The notes below the pieces were generated by a model. That model saw only the letters and a list, made by a program, of their open reading frames with translations, had not been told where the DNA came from and ran no database searches. Shown piece by piece: positions 16,944-26,185 of a DNA stretch of 64,000 nt. Positions within the stretch are counted from its first letter, which is position 1. The number at the start of each line of letters is the position of its first letter. Where the stretch lies: the NCBI GenBank assembly GCA_027024155.1, contig JALVTE010000109.1, positions 1-64,000 on the forward strand, read 5' to 3'. Source of the stretch: Campylobacteraceae bacterium. Lineage in GTDB: Bacteria > Campylobacterota > Campylobacteria > Campylobacterales > Sulfurovaceae. A program made the position numbers and the translations under genes.

Positions 16944-17739
16944 GAGCCGCAAGCTCAATAGCTTTTATCTTTTTCACTAAATCTTTTAACTCATCTAACT
17001 GTATCATATTTGGTCCATCACTTAGTGCAATGCTTGGGTCAAAGTGTGTCTCGAAAAAGAAACCATCTACGCCAACCGCAGCTGCTGCTTTTGCTAGATA
17101 CGGCACAAAAGAGCTATCTCCACCACTACTCGCCCCACCACTTGCTGGCATCTGCACAGAGTGTGTTGCATCAAATATAACAGGAGCAAACTCTCGCATA
17201 ATTTTTAAGCCTCGCATATCTACAACTAAGTTGCCATACCCAAAACTAGAGCCACGCTCTGTTAGCCATACATTGTATTTTTTAGCTACATCATAACTAA
17301 CTTCGCCATCATACCCTCTAGTCTTAAGCACCTTTTTAACCGAATGCTCCATTGCAGCAGGTGCTAAAAATTGCCCCTTTTTAATATTTACAACACTAGC
17401 TGTTTTAGCAGCCGCCACCAAAAGGTCTGTTTGTCTTGATAAAAAAGCAGGAATTTGCAAAACATCTGCAACTTCACTAGCAACACTAGCTTGCTCTGGC
17501 AAGTGAATATCGGTTAAAATCTTATAACCAAACTCATCTTTAACCTCTTGCAAAATCTTTAAGCCCTCTTCGATTCCAGGACCTCTAAAACTATCTATAG
17601 AAGTTCTATTTGCCTTATCAAAGCTAGCTTTAAAATAAAAATCTATAGTACAATCTTCATTAAACTCCGCCAACTCTTTAGCAATTTTAAAAACACTCTC
17701 CCAACTCTCAACCACACAAGGTCCAGCAATAAGTATCAA
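16939..17739 (-). CDS. kdsA: 3-deoxy-D-manno-octulosonate 8-phosphate synthase
   Basis: Condenses arabinose 5-phosphate with phosphoenolpyruvate to make the Kdo precursor of lipooligosaccharide. Signatures are [12 protein letters not shown] at the N terminus, [48 protein letters not shown] and [10 protein letters not shown]. The length of 266 is slightly short but complete. The start is TTG, preceded by AAGGGG, and the N terminus matches the family exactly. It heads the kdsA-ribH-nusB-mqnC series. Confidence 0.95.
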   Translation of the reverse strand: MILIAGPCVVESWESVFKIAKELAEFNEDCTIDFYFKASFDKANRTSIDSFRGPGIEEGLKILQEVKDEFGYKILTDIHLPEQASVASEVADVLQIPAFLSRQTDLLVAAAKTASVVNIKKGQFLAPAAMEHSVKKVLKTRGYDGEVSYDVAKKYNVWLTERGSSFGYGNLVVDMRGLKIMREFAPVIFDATHSVQMPASGGASSGGDSSFVPYLAKAAAAVGVDGFFFETHFDPSIALSDGPNMIQLDELKDLVKKIKAIELAAQ

Positions 17740-17867
17740 ATTATACCCCTTTTACATATTAGGCTAATTATACTCAAAAAAGATTAAAAGCGCCGAAATT
17801 ATTAGTATGTAAGGAGACCTTTAATAATTATTCAGGATAAATATGAAAAGTTATTTGAATTTAATAT

Positions 17868-17891
17868 TCTCCCATCAGAGATGATGGGAGA
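17868..17891 (-). terminator. clpB terminator hairpin
   Basis: A perfect 10-bp stem (TCTCCCATCA with TGATGGGAGA) and GAGA loop located 19 bp beyond the clpB stop, followed on the minus strand by AATATTAAATT. This is the strongest hairpin between clpB and kdsA. Confidence 0.65.
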
Positions 17892-17909
17892 GAGATGTGA
17901 AGTAGGAGA

Positions 17910-20486
17910 TTATTCAACAACAGCAACGATTTCGCCACCTTCAGCGTCGAATTTTACTTTGTCACCCTCTTTAACTTTGCCTTCTAGTATCATCTCAGCA
18001 AGTTTATCTTCTATTAACTCTTGTAGGGCTCTTTTTAGTGGTCTAGCACCATACACTGGGTCAAAGCCTGCATCTGCTATTAACTCTTTTGCTGCGTCAG
18101 TTAAAGTTATCTCTATATCATTTTCTACCAATTTAGCTTTTATCCCTTTCAACATAATATCTACAATGTTTTTAATCTCTTCTTTTCCTAGTGGGTTGAA
18201 GATAATTAAATCATCTAATCTGTTTATAAACTCTGGCTTAAAGTAATTTTTAAGCTCTGCTCTTACTGCTACTTCTCTATCTTCTGGGTCTTTTAACTCC
18301 ATAATTTTATCGCTTGCGATATTTGAAGTTAAGATAATAATTGTGTTTTTAAAATCTACTGTTACACCTTTATTATCTGTTAAACGACCATCATCTAGCA
18401 CTTGCAGTAAGATGTTAAATACATCTGGGTGTGCTTTTTCTACTTCGTCAAACAAGATTACACTATATGGCTTTCTTCTAACTGCTTCAGTTAATTGTCC
18501 GCCCTCTTCATAACCTACATAGCCTGGTGCTGCACCAACTAAACGGCTAACTGAGTGTTTCTCCATATACTCTGTCATATCGAAACGAATTAGTGACTTT
18601 TCGCTATCAAATAGGAACTTCGCTAATGCTTTAGCTGTTTGTGTTTTACCTACACCTGTTGGTCCTAAGAATAGGAAACTACCTATTGGTCTGTTTGTAT
18701 CTGAAAGCCCTGCTTTGTTTCTTTTAATAGCACGAGATACTGCACTTAAAGCTTCATCTTGTCCAACAACTTCTTGTTTTAAGTGCTCTTCGATATGTAA
18801 CACTTTTTCTCTTTCGCTTTGTAACATTTTATTTACTGGAATACCTGTCCAGCGACTTACAATACTTGCTATCATCTCTTCATCAACAGCATTTTTAAGT
18901 AGTGTGCCCTCTTTTTGCATACGCGCCCAAGTTGCGTTTAACTCTTCTAACTCTTTTTGCAATGCAGGCACTTCACCATACTCGATTTCTGCTGCTTTGT
19001 TGAAGTTACCTTCTCTTTTAGCAAGCTCTGCTTCACGTTTTTTCTCTTCGATATTTACTTTTACTTGTGCAATTTTGTTAAATATCTCTTTTTCATTGTT
19101 AAATTGTGCTTCTAGCTCTCTTTTTTTCTCTTCTAAGTTTGCTAACTCTTTTTCTATCTCTTTAATTTTCTCTTCATTTTTAGGAGTTAGCTCCATTTTA
19201 AGAGCTTCTGTTTCAACTAAAAGTTTTTGAATCTCTCTTTTTACTTTTGCCAATTCAAATGGTTCACTCTCTATTTGCATTTTAAGTTCTGCTGCCGCTT
19301 CGTCGATTAAGTCTATCGCTTTATCTGGTAGGAATCTATCAGTAATATAACGATTAGATAACTTAACAGCTGCTATCAATGCACTATCTAAAATTTGTAC
19401 ATTGTGGTGTGCTTCTAATCTCTCTTTAATTCCACGCATAATTTGTAAAGCTTCATCAATAGATGGTTCATCTACTCTTACTGCTTGGAATCTTCTTTGC
19501 AGTGCTGCATCTTTTTCGATATATTTTCTATACTCTTTTAGTGTTGTTGCACCTATTGTGTGCAATTCTCCACGTGCTAGCATTGGCTTTAGCATATTTG
19601 CCGCATCCATACTACCCTCGCTAGCACCAGCTCCTACGATTGTATGGATTTCATCGATAAATAGAATAATGTTGCCATCTTTTTTAACCTCTTCGATAAC
19701 AGCTTTTAGTCTATCTTCGAACTCTCCACGATACTTTGCACCTGCAATTAGTGCTGCCATATCAAGCTCGATTAAACGACGATTTTGTAAAGATAAAGGA
19801 ACCTCTTTATCTACAATTCTTTGTGCTAAGCCCTCTACGATTGCTGTTTTACCAACTCCTGGTTCACCTAGCAAAATTGGGTTGTTTTTAGTTTTACGAA
19901 TAAGAATTTGCATTGTTCTTTGAATCTCTTCGTCTCTTCCAACCACTGGGTCTAGCTCACCATCTATAGCTTTTTTTGTTAAATCAATACCATATTTCTC
20001 TAGTGCTTCTAACTTTTCGTCATCTGTTTGACTTTGAATACTCTTACCACCTCTTAGAGCTTCTAAATTTTTCTTAAACTCCATTAAATCTACATATTTA
20101 CCAAGAGTATCTTTAATGTAACTCTCGTTAATGTTTGCAACTAGCCAAGTATCTACAGATAGATAGCTATCGCCATTTGCTGCCATTTGCCCTTCGGCAT
20201 TTTGCAAACTTCTTACTACATTTGCAGATAATTTTATACTCTCTTTTGTTACATTTGAAGATGTTGGCAACTTTTTAGCAAGAGATGCTACATCTAATTC
20301 GATAGCTGCTTTATCTACACCCATTTTATTTAATACTTGATTTAATATAGAGCCACTATTTGTAAGTTGTGCCCATATTAAATGAATAGGTTCTACCTCT
20401 GGATTTTTATTGTGCAGTGCCAATGATAAACCTGATTCTATAGTTTGTGTCATTTGGTGTGTTAATTTTTCTAATATATTGCTCAT
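17910..20486 (-). CDS. clpB: ATP-dependent disaggregase ClpB
   Basis: A Hsp100 AAA+ chaperone that, with DnaK, rescues aggregated protein. In order: N-terminal substrate domain (1-145), NBD1 with Walker A GEPGVGKT, a coiled-coil middle domain (about 410-520, rich in K/E), NBD2 with GPTGVGKT, and a C-terminal oligomerisation region. The ORF track starts at 20558, but the ATG at 20486 has an AGAAGGAG ribosome-binding site 8 bases upstream and begins MSNILEKLT as expected; this gives 858 residues, as in E. coli. It is divergent from ctpA. No CIRCE or HAIR operator was recognised upstream. Confidence 0.96.
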   Translation of the reverse strand: MSNILEKLTHQMTQTIESGLSLALHNKNPEVEPIHLIWAQLTNSGSILNQVLNKMGVDKAAIELDVASLAKKLPTSSNVTKESIKLSANVVRSLQNAEGQMAANGDSYLSVDTWLVANINESYIKDTLGKYVDLMEFKKNLEALRGGKSIQSQTDDEKLEALEKYGIDLTKKAIDGELDPVVGRDEEIQRTMQILIRKTKNNPILLGEPGVGKTAIVEGLAQRIVDKEVPLSLQNRRLIELDMAALIAGAKYRGEFEDRLKAVIEEVKKDGNIILFIDEIHTIVGAGASEGSMDAANMLKPMLARGELHTIGATTLKEYRKYIEKDAALQRRFQAVRVDEPSIDEALQIMRGIKERLEAHHNVQILDSALIAAVKLSNRYITDRFLPDKAIDLIDEAAAELKMQIESEPFELAKVKREIQKLLVETEALKMELTPKNEEKIKEIEKELANLEEKKRELEAQFNNEKEIFNKIAQVKVNIEEKKREAELAKREGNFNKAAEIEYGEVPALQKELEELNATWARMQKEGTLLKNAVDEEMIASIVSRWTGIPVNKMLQSEREKVLHIEEHLKQEVVGQDEALSAVSRAIKRNKAGLSDTNRPIGSFLFLGPTGVGKTQTAKALAKFLFDSEKSLIRFDMTEYMEKHSVSRLVGAAPGYVGYEEGGQLTEAVRRKPYSVILFDEVEKAHPDVFNILLQVLDDGRLTDNKGVTVDFKNTIIILTSNIASDKIMELKDPEDREVAVRAELKNYFKPEFINRLDDLIIFNPLGKEEIKNIVDIMLKGIKAKLVENDIEITLTDAAKELIADAGFDPVYGARPLKRALQELIEDKLAEMILEGKVKEGDKVKFDAEGGEIVAVVE

Positions 20487-20540
20487 TTCAAGCTCCTTCT
20501 TTTTGTTTTGTGTAACTTTACCATAAATAGCAAACTTTCG

Positions 20541-20558
20541 TTGCAATCTAAGTTGCAA
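20541..20558. promoter_or_regulatory. Paired TTGCAA palindromes upstream of clpB
   Basis: TTGCAA occurs twice (20541-20546 and 20553-20558), each self-palindromic and 12 bp apart centre to centre, in the clpB-ctpA divergent region. It may be an operator bound on one helix face or chance; there is no known match. Confidence 0.25.
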
Positions 20559-20712
20559 AATTAAAAATAATTAAGTATAAAACAATTAATATCTGAACAT
20601 AACCCTAATTTAAGTGATATTTATATAGAATAGGCACTAAAATTTACAGGAATTATTACCTGATAAATTGGCTTAAGAAAAGCTAACTACTAAACTTTAA
20701 GGAAAATAAACA

Positions 20713-22056
20713 ATGTTTAAACATAATAAAAAAGTTATACTCTCATCATTTGTAGCAGCAACTACTGCTATGTTTATCTCTGGTACATCAATTTTGAGTG
20801 CTAAGAGTTCAAATAGCGACTCTAAATTAGAAGCTTATTTAAAATTTACAAGAGTTTTAAATTTAATTGAGAGTCAATATGTAGATGAAGTAAATACTAC
20901 AACATTAATTAATAAAGCACTTAAAGGACTTTTATCTAATTTAGATGCTCACTCAGCTTATATGGATGCAAAATCTTTTAAAGATTTAAGTATTCAAACA
21001 AAAGGTGAGTTTGGAGGTCTTGGTATCGTTGTTGGTATGAAAAAAGGTGCTCTTACTATTATCGCTCCAATAGATGGCACACCTGCTGCTAAAGCTGGCG
21101 TTAAAGCTGGAGATATTATATTAAAAATAGATAACAAATCTACACTAGGTATGAGCATAGATGATGCAGTTAAACTTATGCGTGGTAAACCAAAGACTAA
21201 AATAACTCTAACACTTGTAAGAAAAGGTGAGAGCAAACCTATAATTGTACATATTGTTAGAGATATAATTAAAATAGAGTCTGTTAAGAGTAAAAATATT
21301 TATTTAGATAAAACTAAAAAAGAGAAAGTAGTATATATTAAAATTGCATCATTTGATGCTAAAGTTGTAAATGGCGTTAAAAAAGTATTAGAAGATAATA
21401 GAGATGCTAAAGGTATTATTTTCGATTTACGTAATAACCCTGGTGGACTATTAAGTCAAGCAACTGGACTTTTAGATATGTTTATAGATAAGGGTGTATT
21501 AGTTAGTCAAAAAGGTAGAGTAAAGCAAGAGAATATTGTTTATAAAGCTCATGCAGAGACTCCTTATAAAGATATACCTGTAACAATTTTAGTAAATGGT
21601 GGAAGTGCTAGTGCTAGTGAAATTGTAAGTGGTGGATTCCAAGACCACCATAGAGCTGCAATTATTGGTGAAAAGACATTTGGTAAAGGTAGTGTACAAA
21701 TTGTTGCACCTCTTGGCGGTGGAGAGGGAATTAAGCTAACAGTTGCTAGATACTATTTACCAAGTGGAAGAACTATACAAAATAAAGGTGTAACACCAGA
21801 TGTTATTGTCTATCCAGGTAAAGTACCTCAAAAAGATGATAACGCTTTTATGATTAAAGAGAATGAGTTAAAACAACACTTAAAAACTGAATTAGAGAAG
21901 ATAAATGCTAAAGATAATAACGCTACAGCAAGCGAAAACAATAGCACAAAAGTAGAAAAGAAAAAGATTATTACAACTAAAGATTTGTTTAAAGATGCAC
22001 AGCTAAAAGAAGCATACGATATTTTAAAAGTTTTAATTTTACAAAAAGGTAAATAG
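20713..22056 (+). CDS. ctpA: Carboxy-terminal processing protease CtpA (S41)
   Basis: An exported serine protease of the tail-specific/CtpA family. An N-terminal signal segment (residues 9-29) leads to a helical region, a PDZ domain (about 95-180, GGLGIVVGMKKGALTII and AGVKAGDIILKID), then the S41 core with NGGSASASEIVSGG (catalytic serine) and GEKTFGKGSVQ (catalytic lysine). The tail is low-complexity and charged. It acts in the periplasm, probably on envelope or cell-wall enzymes. The purC GTG begins directly after its stop codon, tying it to the purine genes. Confidence 0.94.
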   Translation: MFKHNKKVILSSFVAATTAMFISGTSILSAKSSNSDSKLEAYLKFTRVLNLIESQYVDEVNTTTLINKALKGLLSNLDAHSAYMDAKSFKDLSIQTKGEFGGLGIVVGMKKGALTIIAPIDGTPAAKAGVKAGDIILKIDNKSTLGMSIDDAVKLMRGKPKTKITLTLVRKGESKPIIVHIVRDIIKIESVKSKNIYLDKTKKEKVVYIKIASFDAKVVNGVKKVLEDNRDAKGIIFDLRNNPGGLLSQATGLLDMFIDKGVLVSQKGRVKQENIVYKAHAETPYKDIPVTILVNGGSASASEIVSGGFQDHHRAAIIGEKTFGKGSVQIVAPLGGGEGIKLTVARYYLPSGRTIQNKGVTPDVIVYPGKVPQKDDNAFMIKENELKQHLKTELEKINAKDNNATASENNSTKVEKKKIITTKDLFKDAQLKEAYDILKVLILQKGK

Positions 22057-22770
22057 GTGGAAAAAAAAGAGCTACTTTACGAAGGCAAAGCAAAAAAGAT
22101 TTGGACGACTGAAGATAAAGATTTACTAATTTCTGAGTTTAAAGATTCTTTAACAGCATTTAATGGCGAAAAGAAATCTAGCGAAGAGGGAAAAGGTGCA
22201 CTTAACAATAAAATCTCGGCTGCACTTTTTGAGTATTTAGAGAGCAAGGGTGTGCCAACTCACTATGTTAAGATGCTTGATGATAACAATATGTTACACA
22301 AAAGAGCAGATGTAATATTAATAGAAGTAATCGTAAGAAACATAGCAACAGGTAGCTTAAGTAGAAACTTAGGTATAGAAGATGGTAAAGTACTACCATT
22401 TACACTTGTAGAGTTCGATTACAAAAACGATGAACTAGGCGACCCAAAACTAAACGACCAACACGCTCTTATTTTAGAGCTTGTTAAGAGTCAAGAAGAT
22501 TTAGACTACATTAGATATATGGCTAGAAAAATCAACAAATTTTTAAGCGAATTTTATAGTGAGCTTAACTTAAAAGTTGTAGATTTTAAGCTGGAGTTTG
22601 GAGTAGACAGCAATGGTAATATAATCTTAATTGATGAGTTAAGTCCAGATAACTTTAGACTTTGGGATGCAGATACAAACGAAAAGATGGATAAAGATAG
22701 ATTTCGTCAAGGTTTAGGTGGCTTAAAAGAGGCTTACGAAGAGGTATTAAGAAGAATTCAAAACAGATAA
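22057..22770 (+). CDS. purC: SAICAR synthase
   Basis: Phosphoribosylaminoimidazole-succinocarboxamide synthase, the step that joins aspartate to CAIR in purine synthesis. It has 237 residues. Motifs are [11 protein letters not shown] (ATP-binding loop), [20 protein letters not shown] and [14 protein letters not shown]. The GTG start abuts the ctpA TAG with no gap, indicating coupling. purS follows after 10 bp. Confidence 0.96.
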   Translation: MEKKELLYEGKAKKIWTTEDKDLLISEFKDSLTAFNGEKKSSEEGKGALNNKISAALFEYLESKGVPTHYVKMLDDNNMLHKRADVILIEVIVRNIATGSLSRNLGIEDGKVLPFTLVEFDYKNDELGDPKLNDQHALILELVKSQEDLDYIRYMARKINKFLSEFYSELNLKVVDFKLEFGVDSNGNIILIDELSPDNFRLWDADTNEKMDKDRFRQGLGGLKEAYEEVLRRIQNR

Positions 22771-22780
22771 AGGCAGATTA

Positions 22781-23023
22781 ATGAAAGCAGTAGTAAATGT
22801 ATTTTTAAAAGAGGGTGTACTCGACCCACAAGGTAAAGCAGCAGCTCATGCATTAGGTAGTTTAGGCTTTAAAGGTGTTAATGAAGTTAGAATTGGTAAG
22901 CAAATTGTTATCGATTTAGACGCTACAAGCAAAGAAGAAGCACTAAAAGAGGTAGAGCAAATGAGCGAAACTCTTTTAGCTAACACTGTTATTGAAGATT
23001 ATACTATAGAGATAAAAGAATGA
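22781..23023 (+). CDS. purS: FGAM synthase subunit PurS
   Basis: The 80-residue small subunit of the three-part phosphoribosylformylglycinamidine synthase (PurS-PurQ-PurL). It shows the typical N terminus MKAVVNVFLKEGVLDPQGKA and the ALGSLGF core. It lies between purC and purQ, with an unusual 117-bp spacer before purQ. purL is not in the window. Confidence 0.95.
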   Translation: MKAVVNVFLKEGVLDPQGKAAAHALGSLGFKGVNEVRIGKQIVIDLDATSKEEALKEVEQMSETLLANTVIEDYTIEIKE

Positions 23024-23133
23024 AAGTTTCATTCTTCCATAAAATAATAAATCAAAATAATGAAAGTTTCTCTTGCCAAAGGCAAAGCTTTAGTGAGAGG
23101 AATTTTCAAGGAGCTTTGCTTCTTGAAAAGGAG
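23019..23133 (+). promoter_or_regulatory. Structured spacer between purS and purQ
   Basis: It contains a 12-base direct repeat (AATGAAAGTTTC at 23019 and 23059), a small hairpin (TTGCC-AAA-GGCAA) and an 8-bp stem (TTTTCAAG 23103-23110 with CTTGAAAA 23122-23129) whose right arm touches the AAAAGGAG ribosome-binding site of purQ. This could modulate purQ translation. It does not match the purine or PreQ1 riboswitches as I know them. Confidence 0.45.
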
Positions 23134-23140
23134 ACAATAG

Positions 23141-23815
23141 ATGAATAAAAAAGCAGTAGTTTTAAGATTTCCGGGCACAAACTGCGAATTTGACAGCGAA
23201 TATGCTCTAAAAAAGCTGGGTTGGAATGTAGAGATAGTATGGCATAAAGAAGAAGTTTTACCAAAATGTGATTTAGTCGTAGTACCAGGTGGCTTTAGTT
23301 ATGGCGACTATTTACGCTCTGGCTCTATTGCTAGATTTGCTCCAATTATGAAAGCAGTAGAAAGTTACGCAAACGAAGGTGGCTATGTATTAGGTATCTG
23401 TAACGGTTTCCAAATTCTTACAGAGGCAGGCTTACTACCAGGTGCATTAAAGAGAAATAACAACCTACACTTTATATCTAAAATGCAGCATATTAAAGTT
23501 GTAAACAACGATAATAAATTTTTACAAAACTGTAAAATAGATGAAATTTTAAATATACCTGTAGCACATGCTGATGGTAACTATTATATAGATGATGCTG
23601 GCTTAGAAGAGTTAAAGAAAAACAATCAAATTTTAGCAAGATACTGCAACGAAAATGGAGAGCCAATGGTTCTAAATGGTTCAGTAGAGCAGATTGCTGG
23701 AGTATGTAATAAAACTAAAAATGTATTTGGTCTTATGCCACATCCAGAGCGAGCTATCGAAGAGATTTTAAGCTCTATAGATGGTGTTAAAATGTTAGAA
23801 GGACTTAGTGCTTGA
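23141..23815 (+). CDS. purQ: FGAM synthase glutaminase subunit PurQ
   Basis: The class I glutamine amidotransferase subunit that feeds ammonia to PurL. Motifs are VPGGFSYGDYLRSG (oxyanion region), GICNGFQIL (catalytic cysteine) and MPHPERA (His-Glu of the triad). It has 224 residues, normal length. The start is an ATG with a good AAAAGGAG site that is partly engaged in a hairpin. Its TGA overlaps the TTG start of the next gene by 4 bp. Confidence 0.95.
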   Translation: MNKKAVVLRFPGTNCEFDSEYALKKLGWNVEIVWHKEEVLPKCDLVVVPGGFSYGDYLRSGSIARFAPIMKAVESYANEGGYVLGICNGFQILTEAGLLPGALKRNNNLHFISKMQHIKVVNNDNKFLQNCKIDEILNIPVAHADGNYYIDDAGLEELKKNNQILARYCNENGEPMVLNGSVEQIAGVCNKTKNVFGLMPHPERAIEEILSSIDGVKMLEGLSA

Positions 23816-24861
23816 TTAAGCATAATTTTTTAACTAAGTTATTTTTACTTATAGTTTTTGCACTACCACTGTTAGCAGGTGGTGCACCATATAGTTATAG
23901 TTATATACCAAAAGTCGTATACAAAAACCAACTATTTCCAGTAACGATTTTAGTTAAACACTATAATCCAAAAGACCCTCCACGATTTGAGTATGACACT
24001 ATAAGTTTACTACAACCTGTAGATTTAAAACCTGTAAAAGTTATCAATAAAGATGAAGCTTTTTATACATACTATTTTAAAGCAAATTCAGATAAAAATA
24101 GTATTGAGATACCTACATTATCTATTTGGAATTTAAATTACTCTTATACTTTAAATCCAAAAGTTGTAGAGTTAAAAGAGTTAGAAAAAAAAGATAAAAA
24201 TTATAGTGGTGTACTTGCATCTAACTTAAGAGTAGACTCCACAAAAGTAGATACTTATGACGATAGCCATAACTTAGTTACTCTTAATTTAGAAGCAAAT
24301 GAAGCAAATTTAGAAGATATGCATATACCAAATGTTATAGATGATGGTATAGAAAATTTAAAAAGAGATGGTGCACTAACTACCGCAACATACTATTTCA
24401 TAATTCCTAGTAAGCAAAAAAATATAGTTTTTTCATATTTTAACACAATAAAAAGAGATTTTAAAACAAAAAAAGTCTCGTTAGAAAATCAAAAAAGCTC
24501 GTTAGATAGTAATAATTTAAAACCAAAAGAGTTAGACTTTGATAAGTTAAAAAAATATATTTTAATAGGCTTGATAATAATATTTACAATAGCTTATCTT
24601 TTAACAAAAGATTGGATATATTTAATATTTTTTATAATAACTATGGGAATTTTAATATACCTATTTATGCCAAAAAAGAGTATATGCGTAAATGAGGGAG
24701 CAGCACTTTATATATTGCCAACCCAAAATAGCAATATTAGTTTAAGAATAGATAAAAAAATAACAACTAAAGTTTTAAAAACTTATAAAAACTTTAATAA
24801 AATAGAGTATAAAAACTCTCTTTCAGGATGGATAAAAAATGAAGATATTTGCAAAAATTAG
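23812..24861 (+). CDS. Exported membrane protein with C-terminal SH3-like domain
   Basis: A 349-residue protein of unknown function. A signal-like segment (8-22) is followed by a beta-rich extracytoplasmic domain (about 25-225, oxygen-tolerance/BatD-like in look but not assignable). Two or three hydrophobic segments lie around 248-288, and a short C-terminal SH3-like segment (VNEGAALYILPT to SGWIKNEDICKN) has the look of bacterial SH3 domains. It has a TTG start overlapping purQ by 4 bp and overlaps plsC by 23 bp. The position argues for an envelope role; the function is not recognised. Confidence 0.7.
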   Translation: MIKHNFLTKLFLLIVFALPLLAGGAPYSYSYIPKVVYKNQLFPVTILVKHYNPKDPPRFEYDTISLLQPVDLKPVKVINKDEAFYTYYFKANSDKNSIEIPTLSIWNLNYSYTLNPKVVELKELEKKDKNYSGVLASNLRVDSTKVDTYDDSHNLVTLNLEANEANLEDMHIPNVIDDGIENLKRDGALTTATYYFIIPSKQKNIVFSYFNTIKRDFKTKKVSLENQKSSLDSNNLKPKELDFDKLKKYILIGLIIIFTIAYLLTKDWIYLIFFIITMGILIYLFMPKKSICVNEGAALYILPTQNSNISLRIDKKITTKVLKTYKNFNKIEYKNSLSGWIKNEDICKN

Positions 24862-25546
24862 ATTCTATTGGGGTGCGTTTGTCATCTCTTTTATTGTTGC
24901 GGCAATTATGATTCCTTTAATTACAATTTTTCCAAAATATAAGGGCAAGATAATGCACAACTTAAATAGAGTAATTCTATTTTTTATGAATGTTAAAGTA
25001 AAAGCATATGGACAAAGAGATGAAAAAGCTAATATGTTTATAATAAATCATCAAGGAATTATGGATATTATTGCATTAGAAGCTATTGAATATACACATT
25101 TTAGTTGGGTAGCTAAAAAAGAGTTATTTGATACTCCTTGGTTTGGATATCTATTAAAAAATGGAGATATGATTTCTGTAGATAGAGAAAACAAAGCAGG
25201 ATTAATTAAACTATTAAAAGATGTAAAAGAGTCTGTTGAAGTAAAAAATAGAGCCGTTGCTATATTTCCAGAAGGTACAAGAAGTGCAACTCAAGAACTT
25301 TTGCCATTTAAAGCTGGAACAAAATTAGTTGCAAACAAATTAAATTTAAGAGTACAACCTATTGTAATTACAGGTAGTAAATATGCTCTAAATGAACATA
25401 ATAAAACAGCTCATAGTGGAACAATAAATGTACACTATTTAGAAGCGTTTGATATTAAAGATGCACCAAAAGATTGGTATGAGAGGGTACAAGAGAGAAT
25501 GAAAGAAAAAATAGAAGAAGAGTATGAAAAAGGGATAGAGAGATAA
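24839..25546 (+). CDS. plsC: 1-acyl-sn-glycerol-3-phosphate acyltransferase
   Basis: Adds the second acyl chain to lysophosphatidic acid at the inner membrane, giving phosphatidic acid. It has 235 residues with an N-terminal membrane segment (11-30). Acyltransferase motif I is NHQGIMD (about 70-76) and motif III is FPEGTRS. It overlaps the upstream SH3 protein by 23 bp and the downstream queD by 1 bp. Confidence 0.92.
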   Translation: MKIFAKIRFYWGAFVISFIVAAIMIPLITIFPKYKGKIMHNLNRVILFFMNVKVKAYGQRDEKANMFIINHQGIMDIIALEAIEYTHFSWVAKKELFDTPWFGYLLKNGDMISVDRENKAGLIKLLKDVKESVEVKNRAVAIFPEGTRSATQELLPFKAGTKLVANKLNLRVQPIVITGSKYALNEHNKTAHSGTINVHYLEAFDIKDAPKDWYERVQERMKEKIEEEYEKGIER

Positions 25547-26127
25547 TGATTATAAGAAAACTCTTTAAATTCGAAAATGCACACATCGTAAGAAACTGCA
25601 CAACTATTAGATGTAGCGAAAATATACATGGACACTCATACAAAGTAGAAGTTTTGCTAGAGTCAAACTATTTAGACAATGGGCATATGGTTTATGACTT
25701 TGGGCTTACAAAAGTTTATATAAAAGAGTTAATAGACTCGTTTGACCATGCAATTACACTTTGGAGTGGTGATGACCAAGAGTACATAGAAGATATAAAA
25801 AAACATAGTAGCAGATGGGTAGAGTTACCAGTTAGTCCATCAGCAGAGCAATTTAGTAGAGTTTTCTTTTTGATAGTAGAGAGAGTTTTAAAACTTACAA
25901 AAATGCAAAACCATGAGAGAGATGTGAAAGTAAACAGCATAATTGTACATGAAACAGATACAGGTTATGCACAATGTTTCAAAGATGATGCTCATAATAA
26001 AAATATGGGTATTATAAATTTAGAAGATATAAAATTTTCTACACAAGTACAAAATGAGTGGAGTAATTCAAATATATGGGATAATATAATAAAAAATATA
26101 GAATTAATTACACCTAATAGAATATAA
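25546..26127 (+). CDS. queD: 6-carboxytetrahydropterin synthase-family protein (QueD-like)
   Basis: A COG0720 protein of the 6-pyruvoyl-tetrahydropterin synthase fold, 193 residues, longer than E. coli QueD (about 120). Zinc ligands are NAHIVRN and IHGHS. The residue pattern before the ligand is CSENIHGH: a cysteine five residues and a glutamate three residues before the first histidine. Classical QueD has CxxxHGH, so the exact subfamily (queuosine or folate bypass) is open. The C-terminal VHETDTGYAQ carries the expected catalytic His-Glu region. It overlaps plsC by 1 bp. Confidence 0.82.
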   Translation: MIIRKLFKFENAHIVRNCTTIRCSENIHGHSYKVEVLLESNYLDNGHMVYDFGLTKVYIKELIDSFDHAITLWSGDDQEYIEDIKKHSSRWVELPVSPSAEQFSRVFFLIVERVLKLTKMQNHERDVKVNSIIVHETDTGYAQCFKDDAHNKNMGIINLEDIKFSTQVQNEWSNSNIWDNIIKNIELITPNRI

Positions 26128-26151
26128 TTATGATTATTTCAAACTTTGTGA

Positions 26152-26180
26152 TATAATACTTTTATAAATTACACAAGGAG
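26152..26180 (+). promoter_or_regulatory. Promoter and RBS of the cytochrome c lipoprotein
   Basis: TATAAT at 26152-26157 and AAGGAG at 26175-26180, six bases before the ATG. This gives the cytochrome its own transcript after queD. Confidence 0.5.
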
Positions 26181-26185
26181 ATTTT

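Noticed and set aside
18715-19230. 171-residue plus-strand ORF, and 19402-19923 on the same strand
   Set aside because: Both are shadows of clpB: serine/leucine/phenylalanine-rich translations with no motif, opposite a complete gene.
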